This document shows positions 1 to 5,668 of a stretch of DNA of 8,873 bases, in pieces. The DNA lies in the NCBI GenBank assembly GCA_017440445.1, contig JAFSHE010000275.1, positions 1-8,873 of the forward strand. Direction: 5' to 3'. Each line of letters begins with the position of its first letter. Position 1 is the first letter of the stretch. The notes under the pieces were generated by a model. The model was not told where the DNA came from, made no database searches, and was given only the letters and a program-made list of their open reading frames with translations. The position numbers and the translations under genes were made by a program. Source of the stretch: Oscillospiraceae bacterium (lineage in GTDB: Bacteria; Bacillota_A; Clostridia; Oscillospirales; Ruminococcaceae).

Positions 1-17
1 AATGTTTGCACAGGGCA

Positions 18-491
18 TCAGAACTGCTCCGCCCACGTTGCAAGCTCTGCGCTGTCAGGCTTACCGTTTAACAGCCTGCCTGTGATGATCTCCGCACCCT
101 TGCAGCTGTCCGAGAGCTTTTCAGCGGTCTTTCCGAAGCCGCTTCCGCCCGATGTCGCAAAAAGAACTATCTTCTTGCCCGAAAGGTCGTAGCTTTCAAG
201 GAATGTGTTGATGATAGTCGGTGCGATGTACCACCATATCGGGAAACCGAGGAATATCACATCGTATTCGTCCATATTCCCGAGCTTTTCTGCAATCTCG
301 GGGCGTGAGGAGAGGTCTTTCATCTCCACCGAGCTTCAGGAATTCTTGTCCTGCCAGTTGAGGTCAGCGGCGGTGTAGGGGACAGCAGGCTTTATCTCGA
401 AAAGGTCAGTGCCTGCCGCTTCTGCGAGAGCCTTTGCCGCCTTTGCGGTAACTCCGCTTGCTGAAAAGTATGCTGTAAGTTTCTTGCTCAT
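18..491 (-). pseudogene. Flavodoxin, interrupted by an in-frame TGA
   Basis: Read from ATG at 491-489 this frame encodes a 157-residue flavodoxin, a small FMN electron carrier, but codon 52 (338-336) is TGA. A GGAGG ribosome site lies just upstream. Before the stop, [12 protein letters not shown] (residues 8-19) is the FMN-phosphate loop. After it, SSVEMKDLSSRPEI, GFPIWWYIAP (flavin-stacking Trp region) and ATSGGSGFGKT follow in the same frame to a TGA at 20-18. In relatives as I recall them the interrupted stretch reads S-R-S-S-V-E-M, so the stop replaces an arginine; one base change (CGA or AGA to TGA) explains it. Either the gene is inactivated or there is a base-calling error. Re-initiation at GTG 329 or ATG 323 would give a fragment without the phosphate loop. 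It is the last visible gene of the minus-strand operon, 27 bases after the GNAT gene. The flavodoxin call is firm; loss of function is likely but unproven. Confidence 0.85.
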
Positions 492-518
492 GATGTCCTC
501 CTTGAAGTATCTGAAAAA

Positions 519-1400
519 CTATTTCTTGTACCAATAGAAAGTATAATGCGAATGCTGTTTAAATCCCAGTCGCTTGTAGAATTCCATATCTGAAATCACA
601 TAAGCCTTTTTTGCCCCAAGCGCATAAGCATTTTTTAATGCTTCTGAAATAACGAGTTTTGCGATACCCTTGCCACGATAGTCAGGGGCAGTGCATACAG
701 GCTCAACATAGGCATAGTCGGTATCAGTATCATACCATAGTCCGCAGTACGAAACAAATTCCGAGCTTTCGTTTACAGCGGCAATATGCGTTTTTGAGTT
801 GATGTGCGGTGCTGACAGCATTATTCTCTGCTTGTCGAGAGTTTCCTCATAAAGCGGCAGGTCGCCATGATGGTCAAAGCCTTTCCACAGCATTTCGTGG
901 TGCTTGCAGAGGTCTTTCTCGGTATCGAGGCTTTTCAGGGATAACCCCTTGTCAGTGCTTGTGATGAAATCAAACCCATCTATCTCAAGCTCAAGTATAT
1001 TTTCGGTCTGCTCATGTGTTGTAAAACCGTACTTTGTCAGCAATTCCGCTGTCCTTATGTCATTATCGTTTACAGCTATGCCAAGACCGTTTTCGTCAGA
1101 AAGATTCTCGACCATATAGTCGAGGATATCCTTTTCAAGCTCCTCGTGACCTTCTTTCACAGCGAAAAATGCCTCCCCGAAATAGTGGTCGTATATTGCG
1201 GCTCCCACCAGCACCTCATCAGCAAACCATAGTCCTATTTTGTCGATAGCTTCTCTGTCAAAATCGGGATGATGATACATCCATTCCCATCTTGCCCAAT
1301 TCCAGTTGACGTGAGTAAGGTCATTCTGACAAAGCTCTATCAGGAATGTGCGGACGGTTTCGTAATAAGAATCGTTGAATTTCCTGAAATCGTAGCTCAT
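519..1400 (-). CDS. GNAT-family N-acetyltransferase with two tandem GNAT domains
   Basis: This 293-residue protein is about twice the length of a single GNAT domain. The C-terminal half carries the acetyl-CoA pyrophosphate-binding signature VCTAPDYRGKGIAKLV (residues 235-250, core R-G-K-G-I-A) and the usual FYKRLGF near the end (274-280). The N-terminal half keeps a GNAT-like tail (ELLTKYGF, 119-126) but lacks a clear Q/RxxGxG/A loop, so it is probably a degenerate, structural or substrate-binding domain. It should transfer an acetyl group from acetyl-CoA to an amine in the cytoplasm; the acceptor is unknown. Start ATG 1400-1398 has the ribosome site GAGGTGA, which overlaps the last codons of the PNPOx-like gene upstream (gap 3 bases), so the two are probably translationally coupled. 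The family call is firm; the substrate is not predictable. Confidence 0.85.
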   Translation of the reverse strand: MSYDFRKFNDSYYETVRTFLIELCQNDLTHVNWNWARWEWMYHHPDFDREAIDKIGLWFADEVLVGAAIYDHYFGEAFFAVKEGHEELEKDILDYMVENLSDENGLGIAVNDNDIRTAELLTKYGFTTHEQTENILELEIDGFDFITSTDKGLSLKSLDTEKDLCKHHEMLWKGFDHHGDLPLYEETLDKQRIMLSAPHINSKTHIAAVNESSEFVSYCGLWYDTDTDYAYVEPVCTAPDYRGKGIAKLVISEALKNAYALGAKKAYVISDMEFYKRLGFKQHSHYTFYWYKK

Positions 1401-1403
1401 AAC

Positions 1404-1862
1404 TCACCTCATTATTGATGGATTACTGATACTGTAATCCTGCTTCACTATATCAAAAGTCTCGATAAAAGGAATTCCGTTTTCGTATATCCACCGCTCG
1501 ATGAATACAGGCTTCACAGCAAATAACCTCTCGTTTTCAAGGGATGTATACGCGTCAAACGAGCCTTTGAAGCACTCCTCAAATTGTCGGCAGAAATCTG
1601 CATTATCAAGCGGATGTCCAAGCTCCTCGCATATTCCCTCGATCTGAATATTGTCGATACACAGAGCAACATTGCGGTTGCCTGAAAGCTGACGGTATTT
1701 CCTGAATGTGCAGTCCGTCTGAAAATAAAATGTCCCGTTCATCTGAATAACGCTCATCATGCGCGAGGAAACTATATCATTTTCAGAGGTGGAAAGCACC
1801 ATTTTCTTCGCCTTCCCGAAATCCGAGAGAAAGGCTTCGTATTTTTCTGAAAAGGTGTGCAT
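1404..1862 (-). CDS. Pyridoxamine 5'-phosphate oxidase-like FMN-binding split-barrel protein
   Basis: This 152-residue protein has the layout of the small PNPOx-like family. An N-terminal helix is followed by MVLSTSENDIVSSRMMSVIQ (residues 21-40), a strand pair with the R-M-M-S-V motif typical of the FMN-phosphate site. Next come NGTFYFQTDCTFRKYRQL (42-59), the strand plus the S/T-x-K-x-x-Q-like segment, and NVALCIDNIQIEGICEELG (64-82), the central barrel strands. Members of this family bind FMN or F420 and act as small flavin oxidoreductases; most are not true PdxH enzymes. Start ATG 1862-1860 has GGAGG at 1874-1870, seven bases upstream. It sits 15 bases after the O-acetyltransferase gene and 3 bases before the GNAT gene in the same operon. 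With the flavodoxin two genes further on, it makes this a flavin-containing operon. The substrate is unknown. Confidence 0.78.
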   Translation of the reverse strand: MHTFSEKYEAFLSDFGKAKKMVLSTSENDIVSSRMMSVIQMNGTFYFQTDCTFRKYRQLSGNRNVALCIDNIQIEGICEELGHPLDNADFCRQFEECFKGSFDAYTSLENERLFAVKPVFIERWIYENGIPFIETFDIVKQDYSISNPSIMR

Positions 1863-1877
1863 GGGTATTCCTCCATA

Positions 1878-2471
1878 TTAACCCTTATATCTCGGGTATC
1901 TGTCCTTGTCCGCTTCTGTTATCTCACGAAGCACGCGGCAGGGCACTCCCACCGCAATAACATTCGGGGGAATATCCTTTGTCACAACGCTTCCTGCGCC
2001 GATAACGGCGTTGTCCCCGATAGTCACACCGCCGAGGACGATAGTGCCTGTGCCTATCCATACGTTGTTGCCGACTGTTATGGGGAGAGCCACCTCAAGA
2101 CCCTCGTTTCTCTGCTCTGCGTCAAGAGCATGCTCCGCAGTGGTAAACGTACAGTTTGGCGCAATGAAAACATGGTCACCGAATGTCACCTTGCCGCCGT
2201 CAAGTATCTGACAGTTGTGATTAGCGAAGAAGTAATCACCGACAGTGGTGTTGTAGCCGTAATCGCACCAGAAAGGCGTATTTACAGCAATATCCTTGCC
2301 CATCCTGCCGAATATCCTTTTGAGTATCTCGCCCTGTGCCGCACAGTCAGATGGCTTTATCTGGTTGAATTCGTGGCAGAGGTCGTTGCACCTCGCAATG
2401 TCTGAAAGTATCTCGGGGTCATAGTTTGCGTTATACAGATAGCCTGCTGCGGCCTTTTCTTTTTCGGTCAT
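1878..2471 (-). CDS. Maltose/galactoside O-acetyltransferase (LacA/Maa/NodL family)
   Basis: This 197-residue protein matches the family in length and architecture. Residues 3-55 form the N-terminal maltose-acetyltransferase helical cap (EKEKAAAGYLYNANYDPE, then ARCNDLCHEFN). A left-handed beta-helix follows with hexapeptide repeats such as VGDYFFANHNCQIL and VTFGDHVFIAP, and the C-terminal coils ITVGNNVWIGTGTIVLGGV and IGDNAVIGAGSVVTKDIP. TAEHALDAEQRNEGLE (residues 111-126) contains the catalytic His114. VAVGVPCRV-type residues (here VIAVGVPCRVLR, 171-182) close the acetyl-CoA site. The enzyme would acetylate a hydroxyl, usually on a sugar, from acetyl-CoA as a trimer in the cytoplasm. Start ATG 2471-2469 has GGAG eight to nine bases upstream, and the gene lies 11 bases after its upstream neighbour. 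The family call is very firm. The sugar is unknown, and no glycan-biosynthesis genes are nearby, so a scavenging or detoxifying role is possible. Confidence 0.92.
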   Translation of the reverse strand: MTEKEKAAAGYLYNANYDPEILSDIARCNDLCHEFNQIKPSDCAAQGEILKRIFGRMGKDIAVNTPFWCDYGYNTTVGDYFFANHNCQILDGGKVTFGDHVFIAPNCTFTTAEHALDAEQRNEGLEVALPITVGNNVWIGTGTIVLGGVTIGDNAVIGAGSVVTKDIPPNVIAVGVPCRVLREITEADKDRYPRYKG

Positions 2472-2482
2472 GATATTCTCCT

Positions 2483-3055
2483 TTATCTCTCAAACCTCAC
2501 CACATACGCTCCCAGCACCTGCTGACAGGGTATAGCGGCGGCATTCTCTGCGGTAAATTCCTGATTCGGATAGATGTTCTTTATCTCTGTCGGAATTGCA
2601 GGAAGTGTCTTTCCTATGCTCTCGCCGTGAGCGTCGCTGTCGGTGAAGCTCCATCTGAAGCGGCAATCGCAGAATTCCTTGTTGGCTGTGATGATCTCAG
2701 GCGGACGAAGCACTGTATTCTCCCCGAGGAAGAAACAGCCGTCATTGTCCTTTTCAGCAGGGCAGGAGCCTTCAATTCCAACGCCTGTGAAGGCTATCTC
2801 AAGGTGCTCTGTGCGGAATGTTACGGTGCTTCCCGAGCGGAAAAACTGCACATCCTCCCAATACCCGACGTTGAGCCAACCCTTGACGCCGTCCTTTTCG
2901 ACAGCAGTGTTGAATTCAAGATAGCTTCGCTCTCCGTCAGTTATCTCAGCATTTATGCGAAGCACAGGCCGAAGTGATGTGAAGCCCTCAGGCAGTATCG
3001 CCCGAAGCCTGTCCTGCTCCACACCGTAAGCCATTACATATTGCTCTGTTTTCAT
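2483..3055 (-). CDS. Conserved hypothetical protein, possibly acetoacetate-decarboxylase-like fold
   Basis: I do not recognise this 190-residue protein with certainty. Its N-terminus, with V-M-A-Y-G-V then LRAILPEGFTSLRPVLRINA (residues 17-36), resembles the opening of acetoacetate-decarboxylase-like and DUF2071-type proteins, which begin with a LLP-x-G-x strand pair. The middle (YLEFNTAVEKDGVKGWLNVGYWEDV, then STVTFRTEHLEIAFTG) alternates hydrophobic residues as in a beta-barrel. I see no clear equivalent of the Schiff-base lysine of true decarboxylases, so no reaction should be assigned. There is no signal peptide or membrane segment. Its ATG (3055-3053) overlaps the TGA of the hydrolase gene in an ATGA, so its translation is probably coupled to the hydrolase and the two products may act together. 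It is followed after 11 bases by the O-acetyltransferase. The gene is certain; the fold is a guess. Confidence 0.75.
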   Translation of the reverse strand: MKTEQYVMAYGVEQDRLRAILPEGFTSLRPVLRINAEITDGERSYLEFNTAVEKDGVKGWLNVGYWEDVQFFRSGSTVTFRTEHLEIAFTGVGIEGSCPAEKDNDGCFFLGENTVLRPPEIITANKEFCDCRFRWSFTDSDAHGESIGKTLPAIPTEIKNIYPNQEFTAENAAAIPCQQVLGAYVVRFER

Positions 3056-4011
3056 GTGTTGTCCTCCGCAAGAAATTCTCTTATCTTTTCGCTGATAAGC
3101 TGATATTCGTGGTCGTGGACATAATGCGGGCAGTCAAGCTCTATGTATTCTCCGCCCTCGACCTGCGCGATATATTCTTTCGGAATACTGCGCCATGTCT
3201 CCTTGTCGAAAGCAGTGCCGCCGCTTCCGTCAGAAATAAACAGAAGCATAGGAAGCTGCGGTGCGCCCTTGCTCTCAACAAGCTTTGCGTTATCCTTGAC
3301 AGCCTCTGTTTCTTTCAGCATAGTCGAGGTAGCTGTGCGTGTGTAGAAAACAGCTCTGTAAATGTCCTTTTCCTGCTCGGTCAGCGTGCCGTGAAGAATA
3401 GCCTCGCTCTCGGAAATTCCGGGAAGAAGTCTTGTTATCCCGAAATCCGCCGCCCAGCTTGAAAGGCTAAGCATAAACGAGTTTATCTCCATGCTCTCAT
3501 AGTATTTCGGCACAGCCATATCCAGCCCGATTATCGCAGTGACTTCCTCAGGGTATTTCTGCGCCCAGTACAGTGCTTCAAGACCCGACATCGAGTGAGG
3601 GCACAGGATATATGGTGCGGTCATTCCTGCGGCAGTAAGTGCGGCTCTTGTATCTTCGAGCATGGTGTCGATGTCGCGGCTTCTGTCAACGACATCGCTG
3701 AAGCCATAGCCGAATTTCTCGACTACTGCAATCTTGTAGTCATCGCTCAAAAGCGAATACAGCGACCTGAAATCCAGAATAGGTGAGCAGGTGCCGCTTC
3801 CCGACATAAATACAAGCGTAGCTTCGCCGTTACCCTCTGTGTAGACGCTCATATTGTGACCGTCTACCTCGACCAGCTTTCCAAGCGGCGTGAGAAGCTC
3901 TTTTACGCTGTTGAGCCGTATTTTGTGATTTATGAATATACCTGTCATCAGCAGCATCAGGGCTGCTAGTATTAAAGATATAATGATTAAGGCTTTTTTC
4001 CTTTTTGTCAT
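3052..4011 (-). CDS. Membrane-anchored alpha/beta hydrolase (PHSMSG type)
   Basis: This 319-residue protein opens with a basic stretch (MTKRKK) and one hydrophobic helix (residues 7-28), with no signal-peptidase site visible. It is probably a signal anchor placing the enzyme outside the membrane. The hydrolase fold follows: oxyanion-hole strand LVFMSGSGTCSP (66-77), KFGYGFSD (99-106), and nucleophile elbow PHSMSG with Ser140 (138-143). In this elbow the usual G-x-S-x-G glycines are replaced by Pro138 and Ser142, a variant I recall in Firmicutes hydrolases of this type. Asp261 in LLFISDGSGG and a histidine in CPHYVHDHEY (H297 or H300) are the likely triad partners. It would cleave an ester, amide or lactone; the substrate is unknown. 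ATG 4011-4009 has GGAGT nearby and lies about 60 bases after the operon promoter. It is the first gene of the minus-strand operon and overlaps the next one by four bases. Confidence 0.85.
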   Translation of the reverse strand: MTKRKKALIIISLILAALMLLMTGIFINHKIRLNSVKELLTPLGKLVEVDGHNMSVYTEGNGEATLVFMSGSGTCSPILDFRSLYSLLSDDYKIAVVEKFGYGFSDVVDRSRDIDTMLEDTRAALTAAGMTAPYILCPHSMSGLEALYWAQKYPEEVTAIIGLDMAVPKYYESMEINSFMLSLSSWAADFGITRLLPGISESEAILHGTLTEQEKDIYRAVFYTRTATSTMLKETEAVKDNAKLVESKGAPQLPMLLFISDGSGGTAFDKETWRSIPKEYIAQVEGGEYIELDCPHYVHDHEYQLISEKIREFLAEDNT

Positions 4012-4077
4012 GTTGTACTCCTGTCAATATACCATTATCGCAAGGGTATGTATGTTCATCAAAATTCCTTTGCATTT

Positions 4078-4106
4078 ATTATATCATACCATAAATAAAA
4101 AGACAA
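4078..4106 (-). promoter_or_regulatory. Promoter of the six-gene minus-strand operon
   Basis: Read on the minus strand there is a -35 TTGTCT (4106-4101), a 17-base spacer and a perfect -10 TATAAT (4083-4078), preceded by TGA so that it forms an extended TGnTATAAT -10. Transcription would start near 4071 and give a leader of about 60 bases before the hydrolase ATG. Gaps between the six genes are only -4 to 27 bases and I see no other promoter or terminator within, so this probably drives all six. Confidence 0.72.
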
Positions 4107-4127
4107 TACAAAAAATAAACATAAGCC

Positions 4128-4142
4128 TGCAAGCCACTTGCA
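4128..4142. promoter_or_regulatory. Hyphenated palindrome between divergent promoters
   Basis: TGCAAG-CCA-CTTGCA is a perfect 6-3-6 inverted repeat. A tandem CACTTG repeat overlaps its right side (4136-4147). It lies about 22 bases upstream of the minus-strand -35 and about 30 bases upstream of the plus-strand -35, the position of an activator or second-regulator site. There is no direct evidence of binding, and a repeat this short may be chance. Confidence 0.25.
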
Positions 4143-4172
4143 CTTGAAACTGAAAAATATTTTGAAAAGGTA

Positions 4173-4201
4173 TTGACAAATCGAGTTTTTGGTATTATAA
4201 T
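4173..4201 (+). promoter_or_regulatory. Consensus promoter of the tetR-CPBP operon
   Basis: TTGACA (4173-4178), exactly 17 bases, then TATAAT (4196-4201): both hexamers are perfect sigma-A consensus. The predicted start, around 4208, falls inside the first palindromic operator. So strong a promoter in front of a repressor gene makes sense only if it is held down, which fits the operators immediately downstream. Confidence 0.88.
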
Positions 4202-4227
4202 AACAGGTGTTATATAACAAATGTTAT
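4200..4227. promoter_or_regulatory. Tandem double operator, probable TetR-family autoregulation site
   Basis: Two perfect 14-bp palindromes abut without a gap: ATAACAGGTGTTAT (4200-4213) and ATAACAAATGTTAT (4214-4227). Both have the form ATAACA-N2-TGTTAT. The junction makes a third perfect palindrome, TGTTATATAACA (4208-4219). The array overlaps the last two bases of the -10 and covers the transcription start, so a bound repressor would block polymerase. Its position just before the tetR gene points to autorepression of the tetR-CPBP operon. That the adjacent repressor is the binder is inference. Confidence 0.8.
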
Positions 4228-4230
4228 TAA

Positions 4231-4236
4231 GGAGAG
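4231..4236 (+). promoter_or_regulatory. Ribosome binding site that sets the tetR start
   Basis: GGAGAG lies five bases before ATG 4242. The earlier in-frame ATG at 4221 has no ribosome site and falls inside the second operator, about 13 bases from the predicted transcription start. The 4242 start is therefore preferred. Confidence 0.8.
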
Positions 4237-4241
4237 ATAAT

Positions 4242-4814
4242 ATGCCCCCAAAGTCGCAGATAACAAGAGAAATGATAATCACTGCAGGTCTGGAGCTTGT
4301 CCGCAGCAGCGGAGCAGAGGCGGTAAATGTCCGCAGGATAGCGGCGGAGCTGAATTGCTCCACACAGCCGATAATGTACCAGTTCAGTACGGTTGAGGAG
4401 CTGAAAGCGGAGATATATTCCGAGGCTGATAAGCTACACAGCGAGTATATCATGACCGCAGATGTCGCAACGGATGACCCTATGCTCGCAATAGGTATGA
4501 GATACATCAGATTCGCGGCAGAGGAAAAGCACCTGTTCCGTTTTCTGTTTCAGTCGGATAAGTACGCTAACAGCGGTTTTGAGGAGCTTGTCGGCAGCGA
4601 GGAGCTTGCTCCTGTTTTTGCAGTGCTTCAGGCGGAAGCGGAGATCACAGAGCAGCAGAGCAGGGAAGTGTTTGCGTCGTTATTTCTGACGGTGCATGGA
4701 ATAGCGAGCCTGCTTGCAAATAACTCAATGCAGTATGACGAGGGCTACTTCGTCAGCATCCTTACAAATGTATACATGGGCGTGATAGGCGCAATGAAAG
4801 GCGGAGAAATATGA
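4242..4814 (+). CDS. TetR-family transcriptional repressor
   Basis: This 190-residue protein has the size and plan of the family. The N-terminal three-helix DNA-binding domain (residues 6-54) begins ITREMIITAGLELVRSSG. The helix-turn-helix is VRRIAAELNCSTQPIMYQF (30-48), where the recognition helix has Q-P-I-M-Y-Q-F in place of the common P-x-L-Y-Y/W-H-F. The remainder is an all-helical ligand-binding and dimerisation domain (about 80-185) with hydrophobic helices such as EVFASLFLTVHGIASLLAN (142-160). It probably binds the two ATAACA-N2-TGTTAT palindromes in its own promoter and releases them on binding an unknown ligand. Its TGA overlaps the ATG of the protease gene (ATGA), so the pair is co-transcribed and probably translationally coupled. 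Whether it also controls the divergent enzyme operon is unclear, because the operators lie over 90 bases from that operon's -35. Confidence 0.9.
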   Translation: MPPKSQITREMIITAGLELVRSSGAEAVNVRRIAAELNCSTQPIMYQFSTVEELKAEIYSEADKLHSEYIMTADVATDDPMLAIGMRYIRFAAEEKHLFRFLFQSDKYANSGFEELVGSEELAPVFAVLQAEAEITEQQSREVFASLFLTVHGIASLLANNSMQYDEGYFVSILTNVYMGVIGAMKGGEI

Positions 4815-5542
4815 GAAAGTTTTATGAAAAGAGCGAGATATGGTTTGCGGTGACATGGATAATCATTTATGTCGTGGGAGTAAGCGTTGCGGACAGCATT
4901 TCTGAAAGCATCGGAATGCCTTCTCTGATAACGTTGATCTTCAGTGTTGCTATGGCTACGGTACTGATAGTGTTCATGAAAAAGAATGGTTTTATGGAGC
5001 AGTATGGTCTGTGTAAATTCAGCGGAAGCTATAAGGCATTCCTGTTTTTTGTGCCGCTTGCTGCGATATGCTCGATAAATTTCTGGAACGGCATAGCTTT
5101 TGAGCCGTCAGTAGGTCAGTGCGTAATTATAGGTGCTGCAAAGGGTATCGGCGGAATAATGGAGGAGCTTATATTCAGAGGTCTGCTGTTTGTAGCTATG
5201 TGCAGGACAAATGTAAAGAGCGCGATTATCGTTTCATCTGTGACATTCGGAGTAGGGCATATCGTTAATCTGCTCAACGGCGCGCCTGTATTCGATACTG
5301 TGTGTCAGATAATTTATGCGGTTGCGATAGGCTTCTGTTTTACGGTGGTATTCAAGACGGGCAAGAGCCTTATTCCTTGCATAATTGCTCATTTCGTGGT
5401 GAATGCTTCAAGTGCTCTCAACGTAGCGTTTGCTGATATGCAGATGTATATTATCGTGACGATATTCCTGACCGTAGTTTCCGCAGGATATGCGATATAC
5501 CTTGCTGTGAGATATAAGGATAAGTTGCTGGAAGCTATATAA
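4811..5542 (+). CDS. CPBP-family intramembrane metalloprotease (CAAX-like, Abi domain)
   Basis: This 243-residue protein is hydrophobic throughout, with about seven or eight likely membrane helices (for example residues 10-28, 38-55, 76-92, 104-115, 136-153, 165-182, 187-203 and 212-232). All CPBP motifs are present: E118-E119-x3-R123 in MEELIFRG, F146-x3-H150 in FGVGHIVN, and H194-x3-N198 in HFVVN. These supply the glutamate and histidines of the active site within the membrane. Family members process or degrade membrane peptides. Bacterial ones are often tied to bacteriocin self-immunity or to activation of signalling proteins. No bacteriocin precursor or exporter is visible here, so the substrate is unknown. 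A GGAG site lies just before ATG 4811, which overlaps the tetR stop in ATGA. Control by the TetR protein and double operator suggests production on demand. Confidence 0.9.
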   Translation: MRKFYEKSEIWFAVTWIIIYVVGVSVADSISESIGMPSLITLIFSVAMATVLIVFMKKNGFMEQYGLCKFSGSYKAFLFFVPLAAICSINFWNGIAFEPSVGQCVIIGAAKGIGGIMEELIFRGLLFVAMCRTNVKSAIIVSSVTFGVGHIVNLLNGAPVFDTVCQIIYAVAIGFCFTVVFKTGKSLIPCIIAHFVVNASSALNVAFADMQMYIIVTIFLTVVSAGYAIYLAVRYKDKLLEAI

Positions 5543-5546
5543 GATC

Positions 5547-5581
5547 AAAGCCGCTTTTGATGTAATGTCAAAGGCGGTTTT
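5547..5581 (+). terminator. Stem-loop terminator after the tetR-CPBP operon
   Basis: AAAGCCGCTTTTGA (5547-5560) pairs with TCAAAGGCGGTTTT (5568-5581) around a 7-base loop, with G-T wobbles, and starts 4 bases after the protease stop. The T run is short (TTTT) and lies within the stem end. Flanking GATC sequences can extend the base of the stem. It is likely a terminator, but not a strong one by its T tract. Confidence 0.65.
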
Positions 5582-5619
5582 GTGATCGTTACGACTTTCT
5601 GTCGGAACATTGAACAGAA

Positions 5620-5663
5620 CAAAAAATAAACAGGCAGGGAAGATGTGAAATGCTCCCTGCCTG
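5620..5663 (-). terminator. Rho-independent terminator of the 63-residue gene
   Basis: On the minus strand CAGGCAGGGA (5663-5654) pairs perfectly with TCCCTGCCTG (5640-5631) around a 13-base loop. It is followed by TTTATTTTTT (5630-5621), a good U tract. It begins six bases after the stop codon of the small gene. On the plus strand the stem is followed by TGTTTT, so it may also act weakly as backup for the tetR-CPBP operon. Confidence 0.85.
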
Positions 5664-5668
5664 TGTTT

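Noticed and set aside
336..338. TGA in the flavodoxin as a selenocysteine codon
   Set aside because: The position is an arginine in relatives as I recall them, is not an active-site cysteine, and no SECIS-like hairpin is evident directly after it.
1857..2405. 182-residue plus-strand frame opposite the O-acetyltransferase
   Set aside because: It is antisense to an unmistakable hexapeptide-repeat enzyme and its translation shows no motifs.
4221..4241. Upstream ATG start for the TetR gene (seven extra residues)
   Set aside because: It has no ribosome site and lies within the operator close to the transcription start; GGAGAG clearly serves ATG 4242.
4079..4507. 142-residue minus-strand frame opposite the tetR gene
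   Set aside because: It is antisense to a well-supported gene, has low-complexity composition and no family resemblance, and contains the divergent promoter and operator region.
4811..5542. CPBP (Abi-domain) protein as a phage abortive-infection gene
   Set aside because: The Abi name is historical; the motifs show only an intramembrane protease and there is no supporting defence context.
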